From the NCBI GenBank assembly GCA_015233565.1, contig JADFXM010000069.1, forward strand, positions 1 to 32,838: DNA of 32,838 nucleotides, in the 5' to 3' direction. A model generated the notes under the pieces. It was given only the letters and a program-made list of their open reading frames with translations, ran no database searches and had not been told where the DNA came from. Shown here in pieces: positions 1-8,887 of the stretch; positions within the stretch are counted from its first letter, which is position 1, and every line of letters starts with the position of its first letter. The DNA comes from Candidatus Rifleibacteriota bacterium (GTDB lineage: Bacteria; Muiribacteriota; Ozemobacteria; Ozemobacterales; Ozemobacteraceae). A program made the position numbers and the translations under genes.

Positions 1-347
1 AAATACAAAAGGATGTTCTTTTAAAGAAATATGGATAGTTCCAAAGGGAATCTCATTCAAACAAGTTCACGTTTTCAGGTTTTGGGAAAATGGTTTCAAG
101 ACTATATCCTCGGGAATTGGAATTCTAAAATTATGATCAATTCATATATACTCAGAGATCTGAAAAAAAAATTTCAAATTCCCTTTATCGTATGGAAAAT
201 ATTTCGCGAATACTCAAATTCCAAAATGAGAAATGGCACCAAAGCCAAATTTTTCCCACCGCGTTCAACAGACCGTTTAATAAGAGTAGTGCAACTATAA
301 AAGTTTCCGGTAATCAAGCGACAAAAAAAGTGTAAATTATTTCCAGG
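1..347. other. Left-edge non-coding or uncertain stretch
   Basis: No convincing gene is seen here. A plus-strand frame at 31-300 could encode 89 residues, but it has no ribosome binding site, no recognisable domain and an unstructured composition, so I do not call it. On the minus strand the frame of the downstream-ending GGT-family gene stays open for about 60 codons past its TGA stop, which is compatible with chance in AT-rich DNA. No strong terminator hairpin follows that gene. Confidence 0.4.
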
Positions 348-2822
348 TCAAGGGACGATGTTTTCCCCTACGGTAGCCCCTCTGAAGCTTATTTTTGACC
401 GCACAGAGGCAATTAACTCAGAATCAACCCCTGGGAACTTCACTTTTTCTTGCTTTTCACTTTTTTTTCTATCGATTTGCTTGATTTCCTTGATTCGAAA
501 AATTGGTCTGCTGGTTCCCTCGAACGACTTTTCATCGCCATATCTAAGCACGAGCCAATTTGCCGGTATTCTTCCAAAAACGTTATTTACTGTGCAAAAC
601 GGAAACCATTTCCCATCAACGTAAGCTTCATTCCAAACATGGGTTTTATCAACCGTTCCGTTTCGGAGCAATACCCCTCCAACGATTCGGGAAGGCACAC
701 CCAGGGCCTGTAACACTGTGTTCGCCAAATGGGCTTTTCCACTGCAATCACCACTTCCTCTTTTTAGCAAATCTTCGCCCGACATGGTACCAGGAAAAGT
801 TTCATATGGAATTTTTACTCCAATTTCGATCATTAGTTTTTCAAGCAGCTTCTTAGCGGTTAATTTCGGAGGAATTTTTGCTAAAAAACGAGCTTCTTCG
901 ATCCCCAAATTTGGCTTTTCCATCCACTTTTCCGGCCGATTCCATTCTTCATTTGGGCCGGAGTTAAATGCCGGAAAAATTGTAACTTCAGTTGAAACCA
1001 TGACAATGTTCAACCCGTCCTTAAATTCAACTTTTGTTCGTGGAGTAGCTTTCTCATTGTTTTTTTCCATGCTTTTGGAGAAGAAGGTTTTCCAACCAAT
1101 ACTGGTTTGGCGTGGGAAAAAATTCAAATCCGGCAGTCCAATTCCCTTTAATTCGTTTTTTCCACCTAAAATCACATCTATGGAATATCTCCGCGGTTCG
1201 TCCGGATTCATTTTCAAAGCTCCGGCAGCTCCGTCTCTTCTGTAATCTCCGGCAGCATTCAAGGTGCCGCTGGCATTGTAAACCCCTGAAACCAGCCCAA
1301 AATAATCAATTCCAGCCGGCCTTATTTTGATACTCTTAAACTCTTTTGAAATTCTCTCTTTAAATTCATCTATCTTTGGGAACCACTCCATAAAAATTGT
1401 CTTGTACTGGCCAGCAAAGAACCGTGGGTGATGAATAGCTTCCATGATTCCTTCGTGGCCAAAAAGGATTGAAGAGATTATTTCAGAAGTGTTAACAATG
1501 ATTTTATCGCTACCACCACCCCCGATTGCTAAAACAGGCTTTCCTTCCTTCATAACTATTATTGGAGACTTAGCTGTAACCGGGCCAAACTTTGAAGGAT
1601 AATTATCAGGGTAAATGGCACTAAACCCATTTTTGAAATGCTTCATCTGGCTGTTATAGAAAAAACCTAATGGGCAGTAATCTCTTGTTCCAAAATGCAA
1701 GCCAAGTGTAAGAGTCATTGAAACCACCATTCCATTTTTATCCCATACAACTAAATGGGTAGTGTTATAGCTTTCTTGTACCTCCTGATTTTCATCATGA
1801 GGAGATTTTTCATCTAAGCATTTTGGCTCAGTTTTATTCTTTTTAAAATAAGCCAAAGGATCTTTTGCGGCTTCAAAATATAGATCAGGCTTTTCAACGA
1901 AACTGGCCAGGTAATAATATTTTAAGAATAGATGATTTCTCATAATCTCGATAAATTGAAAGGTATCTTTATCTGAGTAAGGGTCAAACTTTTTTTCGGA
2001 CAACTGTTTTGTCAAACCCATGGTTACAATTGAAGCCGACGGTGGCGGATTTCCAACTAGTTGGAAGGGTGGAACATCCAAAGTAACGGGAGGAGACTTT
2101 TTTGGCCTGTAAAATGCAAAATCTTGCAGACTATAGGTTGAACCACGCTTTTCGAGATCAGAAACTATTTTCTTTGCTGATTCACCATGGTAAAAGGATT
2201 TTCCTTCATCAAGAGCCATTTCTTCCAATGTTTCGGCCAGGGAAAGTTGAACAAGCTTTTCACCCGATTGGAGGGGCCGCCCATGCTTTGAAAATAACTT
2301 AATCGCTGATCCATCCTTGAATTTGGTCAATCCTTTCGCAAGAATTCCCGACAGATACGGGGAAATATTAAAACCATAACGAGCAAGCTTAATCGCCGGT
2401 GTTAGCAATTCAACAGAAGATCGTGATCCATAATTTTTTCTCAGTTCAAACAACAATTCAGGAATCGTGGGAAGCCCGATATCCGACGCCTGGGATTTGG
2501 AAGTGCTGGGTTTTACAATCGAAGCATTCCAGGAGTCTATTTTCCCATTTGGTTTGCAAACCAGCGCGTAGGCGTCTCCACCAAGGCCTGAATTCGAAAA
2601 ATCAACCACTCCGAGGACAAATGCAGCTGAAATTGCCGCATCTACGGCATTTCCACCTTTCTCCAAAATTTTTCTTGCCGCACTCACTGCCAATGGATGA
2701 CCCGCTGAAACTGCTCCAAATTTTCCAGAATCCAGAAAAACCCTTTGGGAATAGGATGCCGAAGAGGAGGTAATCATGAAAACGATGGCAAAAACTAAAA
2801 TAATCTTTATTTTCTTATTCAT
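348..2822 (-). CDS. Exported gamma-glutamyltransferase-family / transglutaminase-like fusion protein
   Basis: This 824-residue protein begins with a signal peptide (MNKKIKIILVFAIVFMITSS). I chose the start at 2822 because GGAAAGG precedes it at good spacing; a longer frame to 2885 lacks that. Residues about 35-580 are GGT-like: GGNAVDAAISAAF at 56-68, a TTH processing/nucleophile site with Thr354, and a GGGGSDKI loop equivalent to the family GSPGGSRI. GGT family members are self-cleaving Ntn hydrolases that act on gamma-glutamyl compounds in the periplasm. Residues about 640-770 are a transglutaminase-like domain with GDCSGKAHL (Cys693) and HVWNEAY (His728). Two key positions differ: the Arg of the GGT DxRE motif is Trp98, and the usual third transglutaminase residue (Asp) is Cys743. 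The GGT fold assignment is good. Substrate and activity of both halves are unknown. It stands alone and is divergent from udk. Confidence 0.85.
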   Translation of the reverse strand: MNKKIKIILVFAIVFMITSSSASYSQRVFLDSGKFGAVSAGHPLAVSAARKILEKGGNAVDAAISAAFVLGVVDFSNSGLGGDAYALVCKPNGKIDSWNASIVKPSTSKSQASDIGLPTIPELLFELRKNYGSRSSVELLTPAIKLARYGFNISPYLSGILAKGLTKFKDGSAIKLFSKHGRPLQSGEKLVQLSLAETLEEMALDEGKSFYHGESAKKIVSDLEKRGSTYSLQDFAFYRPKKSPPVTLDVPPFQLVGNPPPSASIVTMGLTKQLSEKKFDPYSDKDTFQFIEIMRNHLFLKYYYLASFVEKPDLYFEAAKDPLAYFKKNKTEPKCLDEKSPHDENQEVQESYNTTHLVVWDKNGMVVSMTLTLGLHFGTRDYCPLGFFYNSQMKHFKNGFSAIYPDNYPSKFGPVTAKSPIIVMKEGKPVLAIGGGGSDKIIVNTSEIISSILFGHEGIMEAIHHPRFFAGQYKTIFMEWFPKIDEFKERISKEFKSIKIRPAGIDYFGLVSGVYNASGTLNAAGDYRRDGAAGALKMNPDEPRRYSIDVILGGKNELKGIGLPDLNFFPRQTSIGWKTFFSKSMEKNNEKATPRTKVEFKDGLNIVMVSTEVTIFPAFNSGPNEEWNRPEKWMEKPNLGIEEARFLAKIPPKLTAKKLLEKLMIEIGVKIPYETFPGTMSGEDLLKRGSGDCSGKAHLANTVLQALGVPSRIVGGVLLRNGTVDKTHVWNEAYVDGKWFPFCTVNNVFGRIPANWLVLRYGDEKSFEGTSRPIFRIKEIKQIDRKKSEKQEKVKFPGVDSELIASVRSKISFRGATVGENIVP

Positions 2823-3157
2823 GTGAAAAAAACCTTTCCAAAAAAACAAATTTTTCTCTGAAACTTTATCAGCTAATTTTTGCAAAAAACTATCCTAAAG
2901 ACAACAAATTTGTCTCAGATATAAATTTTTTTTTTTGGACTTTTCATCAAGAACCCCTTATCATTGTTAAAATTCATGTATTATTTTGAGTTAAAATGTG
3001 GAGTTTTCATTTTCTTCATTGAAAATTTTTGGAGATTTGCTCGAAAGAAATTCGAAGGTGCGAAATGACGTCCGAATGCTAATTTCCCAAAATATGCCAA
3101 AGTCAACTTACCAGGCAATCGAAAAAATCAGATTGCTCTCAACAAAGGAGTAAAGGG
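2823..3157. other. Divergent intergenic region between the GGT-family gene and udk
   Basis: This 335-base, very T/A-rich region separates two divergently read genes and must carry promoters for both. The A-rich leader of the minus-strand gene (2823-2935) and TATTAT-like boxes near 2980 are visible. No -35/-10 pair is good enough to call, and no operator or structured RNA was recognised. Confidence 0.4.
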
Positions 3158-3781
3158 ATGTACATTATCGGAGTATCCGGCCTTTCCGGGTCAGGAAAAA
3201 GCAGCGTTTCCAAAGCGCTTAAAGAGCGCTTCCCAGGAGAAGTAACCGTTCTTGAGCATGATATGTATTATCACGCAAAAAAAAACCACCCGGAAATTGC
3301 TAACTATGATCATCCCGATGCCCTCGAAACTGATCTGATGATCCAACATATAAATGATTTGCAAAATTCTAAAACAATTCAACGGCCTATTTATAATTTC
3401 AAAATCTCTGATCGCTCAGAAGAAACATTTGAAATTGGTCCTCACCCAATTTTGTTGATTGAAGGTCTATTAATCTTCTGTATTCCTGAATTAATGCCGC
3501 TTTTTGACTTGCGAATTTATATTGATGTCCCTCTTGATTTAGCTTTTATACGAAGATTGAAACGGGACCACATTGAAAGAGGACGAACCGTAAAAAGCAT
3601 CGTCGAACAATATGAAAGAACTGTCCGTGATGCAGCAATCAACCTTGTACAACCGTCACGTTACCTCGCTGACGTAATTATTCCCCAGGGTATCTCAAAT
3701 GTAGTTGGCCTAGAAGTATTGTTCGGAAAAATCAACGATTTATTAAGAGGCCATCCCGATGGGCTCATTCGAAAAAAATAA
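3158..3781 (+). CDS. udk: Uridine kinase (uridine/cytidine kinase)
   Basis: A 207-residue P-loop kinase of the uridine kinase/phosphoribulokinase family, close to the usual 200-215 residues. It transfers phosphate from ATP or GTP to uridine or cytidine to give UMP or CMP in pyrimidine salvage, in the cytoplasm. The Walker A motif GLSGSGKSS lies at residues 8-16. HDMYYHAK and NYDHPDALETD follow, as in Udk, where these segments bind the nucleoside. The segment HPILLIEGLLIF is the Walker B-like strand, and RRLKRDHIERGRT is the lid with its arginines. The start at 3158 is supported by AAAGGAG seven or eight bases upstream. It is monocistronic or precedes cheV by 148 bases. A related P-loop kinase of different substrate is possible but less likely. 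Confidence 0.9.
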   Translation: MYIIGVSGLSGSGKSSVSKALKERFPGEVTVLEHDMYYHAKKNHPEIANYDHPDALETDLMIQHINDLQNSKTIQRPIYNFKISDRSEETFEIGPHPILLIEGLLIFCIPELMPLFDLRIYIDVPLDLAFIRRLKRDHIERGRTVKSIVEQYERTVRDAAINLVQPSRYLADVIIPQGISNVVGLEVLFGKINDLLRGHPDGLIRKK

Positions 3782-3929
3782 GCACTGTAGCAATTTTTTC
3801 CACTCTTTTTCAAATATCTGTGACTTTTAAGCTGATTAGTCCCCAGACTCCATTACAAAAAACCGAATATTTAGTTAGGAAAAAGACACTTCGAAATCTA
3901 TCTAAATAAAAAGTTAGGACAAGGAATTC

Positions 3930-4886
3930 ATGCAAAATACTTTACAGGAAGCAGATCAAAGAAGCCGTCTGGCATTTTCAAATCAAATGGAAATGCTAGT
4001 TTTTTCACTTGTTGACAATCAATTATATGGAATTAACGTTTTCAAAATTATTGAAGTGATTGAAACACCAAAAACCATTTGTAAAGTCCCTCTTTCTCAC
4101 CCTACAACAAAAGGAACAATTGATTTCCGAGGAAAGGGGGTAACCGTCGTAGATTTAGGTGAAGCCTTAGGTTTGCCTCCAATTGATTACAAAAACACTC
4201 TTAGCTACATAATTATTTGTGATTATAATAATTCTACCCATGGTTTTCTTATTTGTAATCCTGATCGACTTTTGACAAGGTCGTGGGATGAAATCCGAAG
4301 CCCAACGAAGTTTTTCTCCTCTTTTTCATTTCTTACCGCCGTGGCATACACCGATTCCGGAGAAACGATTCAACTTTTGGATATTGAAAAAGTCCTCGCT
4401 GACATATTAGGATTGGATACAGAATTGTCAAGGGGATTTCTTAAGGAATCCGAGAAAATTAAAAAAGCCGATTTCAAAGTTCTTGTGGTTGATGACTCAA
4501 AAACAGCAAGGATGGTAATTCAGGATTTATTGAAAAGCCTTTCCATAGAATACGAATCCATGGAATCCGCTGTTGAAGCTTACGATCATCTAATGGAAAT
4601 CGCCAAAAAAGGAAATGCAGAAATCGAAAAGTACAAGATTGTTTTATCTGACATTGAAATGCCAGGAATGGATGGCTTCACCTTTACACGTAAAATTCGT
4701 GACACTCCAGAACTTTCAAAACTTTATGTCATGCTTCACACTTCAATGAGCAATCAATCGAATCGAGCAAAAGCAGAATTGGTTGGTGCTAATGATTTTG
4801 TTGCAAAATTTCAACCCAATGAGCTGGCAAAAAAAATCCTCTCTATTTTTGGGGGGAAGCCCCAAATTCCAGAAAAAACGATCTGA
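3930..4886 (+). CDS. cheV: Chemotaxis coupling protein CheV (CheW domain plus response-regulator receiver)
   Basis: This 318-residue protein has a CheW-like domain at about 18-170 (MLVFSLVDNQLYGINVFKI, then KGTIDFRGKGVTVVDL) and a receiver domain at about 183-308. In the receiver, the acidic pair Asp188/Asp189, the phosphoacceptor Asp241 in LSDIEMPGMDGF, Thr271 and Lys293 are all present. This is the CheV architecture: it couples chemoreceptors to the kinase CheA and is itself phosphorylated, which tunes adaptation. The start is supported by AAGGAA six bases upstream. No other chemotaxis gene is adjacent; cheY lies about 22 kb away in the flagellar block. The gene ends at a strong hairpin terminator. 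Confidence 0.92.
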   Translation: MQNTLQEADQRSRLAFSNQMEMLVFSLVDNQLYGINVFKIIEVIETPKTICKVPLSHPTTKGTIDFRGKGVTVVDLGEALGLPPIDYKNTLSYIIICDYNNSTHGFLICNPDRLLTRSWDEIRSPTKFFSSFSFLTAVAYTDSGETIQLLDIEKVLADILGLDTELSRGFLKESEKIKKADFKVLVVDDSKTARMVIQDLLKSLSIEYESMESAVEAYDHLMEIAKKGNAEIEKYKIVLSDIEMPGMDGFTFTRKIRDTPELSKLYVMLHTSMSNQSNRAKAELVGANDFVAKFQPNELAKKILSIFGGKPQIPEKTI

Positions 4887-4906
4887 CAGTGTCAAATTTA
4901 TAAATA

Positions 4907-4938
4907 AAAAACCTTCCAGCTGAAACTGGAAGGTTTTT
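4907..4938. terminator. Bidirectional intrinsic terminator between cheV and the convergent nucleotidyltransferase gene
   Basis: A perfect 13-bp inverted repeat has arms at 4907-4919 and 4926-4938 and a 6-base loop. The core is CCTTCCAG/CTGGAAGG, flanked by five A on the left and five T on the right, so it can stop transcripts from both directions. It sits 20 bases after the cheV stop and 12 bases beyond the stop of the opposing gene. Confidence 0.93.
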
Positions 4939-4950
4939 GCAATTAGCTAC

Positions 4951-7461
4951 CTAATCTGAATTTTTCCAACGCTCGATGTTCTTTAGCATTTCTCCCATCA
5001 GTTCATTCGCCCGTTTTTGGGATCCTGCTTCAACTGTTACTTCCACATAAGGCTTGTCGGGATCAGGTAAAACAAGAACCCACTCCTCTTTTCCAAGGGA
5101 TACTTTGACTCCATCAATCAACCAGGTTTCACGGTCTTTTGCAAATTCCATTGAATGTCGCATTACTCTGCCCTTGTTTTCCCAGGGGCATGGAATTTTT
5201 CTATGCTCAACAAAGAATTTCGGAAGTTCACTGAAAACTTGGGATAGAGGTTTTTTATTCTTGGCAAGCAATTCGAGCAACTTTGCCCCAGAGAAAATTC
5301 CATCAAAGACCGGTTGAAAATCTGGAAATATGGTTCCCCCAAATGCATCACCACATAAAGCTGGTTTTTCATTCAACGCGGCTGTCATTAAAGCTCGGCC
5401 ACTGGTTTTTGTCCGGACTATTGTTCCACCAGATTGTTTTGCCAACTGTTCAAGGATATGAGTTGAAGAAACGGGAACTGCAATTCTGGCATTTGGATTT
5501 ACTTCCAGAGTCAATGCAACCCAAGTTGCCAGGCTTTCTTCGTTAAGAATGCACCTTCCCTGGTCATCGACAAAGAAAAGCCGCTCGCCAACCGGATCAA
5601 GCATAAAACCAACATCTGCCCCAAGCGATTTTACAACATGTGCAATATTTTCCATCGATCTTTTGAATTCGGTCGGGGGATGATAATCGCTGGATTCGCT
5701 ATGAAAGGCATTCAAAGAAATTACTCCGCAATTCAGACGCCCCAGAATGTTCGAAAAAATATTGCTGGCACCACTATTTGCATAGTCAACAACCACCTTC
5801 AATCCTTTTTGTTGAATGGATGCCACATCAAGCCTGGCAATCAGTTCTTCCTGGTAATGCTCTGTCACTCGTGCCGGAAATGTGATATCACCTGTTTCTG
5901 CAAGAGAAACCCTTCTAAAATCTTCGCGATTGAAAAGTCTTTCAATAGGTTTTTGTTGGGCGGGCGATAAATCACGTCCTTCGTTATCGAACACTCTTAT
6001 TTCAATCTGATTGGGATCAGCTGGGCTAATATTTACATGGATCCCTCCCACCCTGCTAAAGGCGCCAAGCTTGAAACGTGCCACTGCAGCCGGCATTACA
6101 CGTAAATCAGAAACATGTATGCCTGCTGAAGCAATCCCTGAAATTAGGGCACGATTGATCACCCGGCTGAAACGATGACCATCACGGGATGTGCATATAC
6201 TCGACCCTTTGGGAAGAGTAGCTCCAAAAGCCGCCCCAACTTTACATGCCATGTCAGGAGTGATCTCAAGATTTGCCAAACCTGAAATCCCATTCGCTAC
6301 AAAAAGATTCTTCGTCCAACGGTCTCCCCAAACTAAGCTGGAATAAACTGTTGAGCCGTCATCCACTACTTTTCGAGGCCAAATTTTTACATTACTTCGA
6401 ATTACCGCATTTTCACCTATTTTGCACTCTTCACTTATTACAACACCCTTTTCAATAACAGCACCATCCTTGATTTGACAACTATTTGAGATGATGGCTT
6501 CTTCCATTCTCACCCGCTGCCCAACGTAAATTCCTTCCCATAGGATGGAGTCAACAATTCGCGTTCCAGCTTTAATAATGCAACCATCGCCAAGGATGCA
6601 GTTTTGGAGCTCAACACCGTCCTCGATGTCGCAATTAGCCCCAACGATTACACCACCCTTGAACTTGGCCTTACTTCCAACTTTGGAATTCGCTCCAAGC
6701 CAGACGTCTCGTCCTATGGTGTTCAATCTTCCTCCGGGGATGCTTATCTCAACCGTCCCCTCCAGAACCGATTGATGGGCAAGGCGATATTCATTTAAGT
6801 CACCGATGTCTTTCCAATATCCATCCGCAATAAATCCGTAAAGTGGCAATTTTTCCTTGAGCATCAACGGAAACAGATTTTTACTGAAATCAAATTCAAC
6901 TTGAGGCGGAATGTATTTGAATATCTCAGGTTCTAAAATGTAAATGCCTGTGTTGATTGTGTCTGAAAAAACTTCTCCCCAGCTGGGTTTTTCAAGAAAT
7001 CGGATAATCTGTCCATCAGATTGAGTAATTACAACTCCAAATTCTAATGGATTTGTCACTCTGGTTAATACCATTGTTGCCATGGCTTTCTTTTCGCGAT
7101 GGAATCTAATGGCCTCGGACAAATCAAAATCGGTCAGAACATCACCTGAAATAATGATGAAAGAATCATCTTTCAAGTGTTCTTCTGAATTTTTTACACT
7201 CCCAGCCGTTCCAAAATCCGCTGTAGCCATCACATAGCTCATCTCAATTCCAAAATCTGAACCATCTCCGAAATATTTCGTGATTATTTCAGGTTGAAAA
7301 TAGAGAATTGAAACAATTTTCTTAAGATCGTACTTTTTCAACAAGGTCACTATATGTTCCATCATGGGAACATTTGCAACCGGAACCATGGGTTTTGGGA
7401 TATTACATGTAATGGGTCTGAGTCTAGTGCCGAATCCACCGGCCATTATTACAGCCTTCAT
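4951..7461 (-). CDS. Sugar-1-phosphate nucleotidyltransferase / phosphomannomutase-like fusion (mannose-1-phosphate guanylyltransferase type)
   Basis: An 836-residue fusion protein. Residues 1-235 are a nucleotidyltransferase with AGGFGTRLRP, IPKPMVPV, the metal Asp in IISGDVLTD and a FLEKPSWGE loop. Residues about 240-375 form left-handed beta-helix hexapeptide repeats. Residues about 380-836 are phosphohexomutase-like. This architecture is annotated in several phyla as mannose-1-phosphate guanylyltransferase and supplies activated sugar for surface polysaccharide; the exact sugar cannot be read from sequence. The mutase half is altered: the TASHNP loop reads NISPAD (Ser479 kept, His lost), the DGDxDR metal loop reads DPVGER, and the GExSGH loop reads GDAFGG. 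The ATG at 7461 fits AAGGAG seven bases upstream better than the in-frame GTG at 7467. It appears monocistronic. Confidence 0.87.
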   Translation of the reverse strand: MKAVIMAGGFGTRLRPITCNIPKPMVPVANVPMMEHIVTLLKKYDLKKIVSILYFQPEIITKYFGDGSDFGIEMSYVMATADFGTAGSVKNSEEHLKDDSFIIISGDVLTDFDLSEAIRFHREKKAMATMVLTRVTNPLEFGVVITQSDGQIIRFLEKPSWGEVFSDTINTGIYILEPEIFKYIPPQVEFDFSKNLFPLMLKEKLPLYGFIADGYWKDIGDLNEYRLAHQSVLEGTVEISIPGGRLNTIGRDVWLGANSKVGSKAKFKGGVIVGANCDIEDGVELQNCILGDGCIIKAGTRIVDSILWEGIYVGQRVRMEEAIISNSCQIKDGAVIEKGVVISEECKIGENAVIRSNVKIWPRKVVDDGSTVYSSLVWGDRWTKNLFVANGISGLANLEITPDMACKVGAAFGATLPKGSSICTSRDGHRFSRVINRALISGIASAGIHVSDLRVMPAAVARFKLGAFSRVGGIHVNISPADPNQIEIRVFDNEGRDLSPAQQKPIERLFNREDFRRVSLAETGDITFPARVTEHYQEELIARLDVASIQQKGLKVVVDYANSGASNIFSNILGRLNCGVISLNAFHSESSDYHPPTEFKRSMENIAHVVKSLGADVGFMLDPVGERLFFVDDQGRCILNEESLATWVALTLEVNPNARIAVPVSSTHILEQLAKQSGGTIVRTKTSGRALMTAALNEKPALCGDAFGGTIFPDFQPVFDGIFSGAKLLELLAKNKKPLSQVFSELPKFFVEHRKIPCPWENKGRVMRHSMEFAKDRETWLIDGVKVSLGKEEWVLVLPDPDKPYVEVTVEAGSQKRANELMGEMLKNIERWKNSD

Positions 7462-7490
7462 AATCACACTCCTTCAAATTCCTTTACCTT

Positions 7491-7520
7491 ATGATATTAT
7501 TTTTATCTTTTATCTTTCAA
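7491..7520 (-). promoter_or_regulatory. Candidate sigma-70 promoter of the nucleotidyltransferase/mutase gene
   Basis: On the minus strand, TTGAAA (7520-7515) and TATCAT (7496-7491) are separated by 18 bases; each matches five of six consensus positions. Transcription would begin near 7484, giving a leader of about 22 bases that contains the AAGGAG ribosome binding site. It was found by eye only. Confidence 0.42.
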
Positions 7521-7600
7521 TCACTTTTATTAAAAAAAAGAAAGTCCAGTCTAACAATCATTCTCCAGCGAAAAAGAGTTAAAATACTTGACCTATAAAC

Positions 7601-7620
7601 CTGCACCAACGCAAGTGCAG
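7601..7620 (-). terminator. Weak hairpin downstream of dusB, possible terminator
   Basis: CTGCAC at 7601-7606 and GTGCAG at 7615-7620 form a perfect 6-bp stem with an 8-base loop, about 90 bases past the dusB stop. In the minus-strand transcript it is followed by GUUUAUAGG, so the U tract is poor. It is a tentative call. Confidence 0.25.
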
Positions 7621-7711
7621 AAAATTTGGAAAAAAAAATAATTTTTCGCGAATTTTTTTTTGATTTGTAGGGTTAATTGCCAACATCAATATGATTTTGC
7701 TCTTGTTCTGA

Positions 7712-8884
7712 TCATTCTCCACAAAAAAACCTTTTTCCAGTTTCAATTACTTTTTTTGGATTGCGCTCTGAACACATCTCGCGTCTGAAAGATGACGCAA
7801 ACCTATTCCCCCTCAAATAAGCAAAAAGATGAACCCTGAAAAGAGCCACTCCCTTTGGACCATGTTCTATCAAACTTTCCAACAGATGTTCACGAAAAAC
7901 TTCTAATTTTTTTTCTGGAGGAAAATATTTTTTCCCAAAACAAAGTTCTTTTTCAATCGCATTTTTCACTTCAGAGTTTTCTTCTTTGGCCAATCTCATT
8001 TCACCACAAGGTTCGGTGACCATGGCAGGATCTGCTGTATCGATATTCAAGAGGGGGGCAATTTGTTCCGCAAAAACTCCGAGGTTATCTTCAACTTTCG
8101 ATATATCAATTGAATCGCAAGAATTATTTGATAATCTGATTAATTCAAAAATCCATGGATTTCCGATAGCGCCTCGCCCAATCATAAACCCTTGTGCACC
8201 AGAAATTTCATGTATTTTTTTAATGTCTTCAAAAGATTTAATATCTCCGTTAGCAATGAAAGGGACTTTTCCACACAAATCCTGCATATTTTTCAGTTTT
8301 CCCCAGTCGGCAATTCCTGAATATCCAGCTTCCCGGGTTCGTGCATGAACCGTAACCGCTTCAGCTCCACTGTCAACGACCATTTTCACAAAATCCCTGA
8401 CGTTGATTTGAGATTCCGTCCATCCAATTCGGCATTTAACCGTAACCGGAAGCTTTACTGCCTTTTTTACTGTCTTGATTATTTCACTCGCTAATTCCGG
8501 AGTTTTCATCAAAGAAGCACCTGCTCCAATTTTTACAACCTTAGAAACAGGACATCCCATGTTGATGTCAATCAGTTCGCACACTTCCATTTCTTCTACT
8601 TTTTTGGCTGCCCTGGCCATCTCTTCAGCATTACTTCCAAATATCTGTACTGAAAACGGGCGCGGCTGCTCCGAAAATCGAAGCATCCTTATCGTGGTCT
8701 TATTTCCCAAAAGAAGAGCTTTGGAGCTTGCCAGCTCAGATACAGTAAGCCCAGCGCCAAACCCGGAACAAAAGAGTCGAAAAGGACCATCCGTAACTCC
8801 CGCCATTGGAGCCAAAATAAGATTATTCCTTAACTGAACGCCGCTTATATTAAGCGGTCGAATAAGATTCCCAATATCAGACAA
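7712..8884 (-). CDS. dusB: tRNA-dihydrouridine synthase DusB-like, with an extra inserted segment
   Basis: A 390-residue FMN-dependent tRNA dihydrouridine synthase that reduces uridines of the tRNA D-loop with NADPH. Visible family motifs are APMAGVTDGPFR at 25-36, the catalytic Cys111 in NMGCPVSKV, KCRIGW at 150-155, VHARTREAGYSG at 179-190 and the phosphate-binding GFMIGRGAIGNPW at 232-244. The C-terminal helical tRNA-binding domain is at about 318-385. DusB proteins are usually 320-350 residues; the extra length is mostly a segment at about 255-318 between barrel and helical domain. The start is TTG at 8884: an in-frame TGA lies two codons upstream, and GAAGG sits seven bases before it. 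It begins 3 bases after the cyclase stop, so the two are probably translationally coupled. Confidence 0.9.
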   Translation of the reverse strand: MSDIGNLIRPLNISGVQLRNNLILAPMAGVTDGPFRLFCSGFGAGLTVSELASSKALLLGNKTTIRMLRFSEQPRPFSVQIFGSNAEEMARAAKKVEEMEVCELIDINMGCPVSKVVKIGAGASLMKTPELASEIIKTVKKAVKLPVTVKCRIGWTESQINVRDFVKMVVDSGAEAVTVHARTREAGYSGIADWGKLKNMQDLCGKVPFIANGDIKSFEDIKKIHEISGAQGFMIGRGAIGNPWIFELIRLSNNSCDSIDISKVEDNLGVFAEQIAPLLNIDTADPAMVTEPCGEMRLAKEENSEVKNAIEKELCFGKKYFPPEKKLEVFREHLLESLIEHGPKGVALFRVHLFAYLRGNRFASSFRREMCSERNPKKVIETGKRFFCGE

Positions 8885-8887
8885 ACA

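Noticed and set aside
31..300. 89-residue plus-strand ORF at the left edge
   Set aside because: No ribosome binding site, no domain and unusual composition; AT-rich chance frame is more likely.
171..347. Open frame continuing past the stop of the GGT-family gene (possible stop readthrough or selenocysteine TGA)
   Set aside because: The TGA is followed by no recognisable conserved region and no SECIS-like hairpin was seen; about 60 open codons are expected by chance occasionally.
7640..7680. AT-only hairpin with TTCGCGAA centre downstream of dusB
   Set aside because: The arms are almost all A and T, so pairing is weak; it was not called as a terminator.
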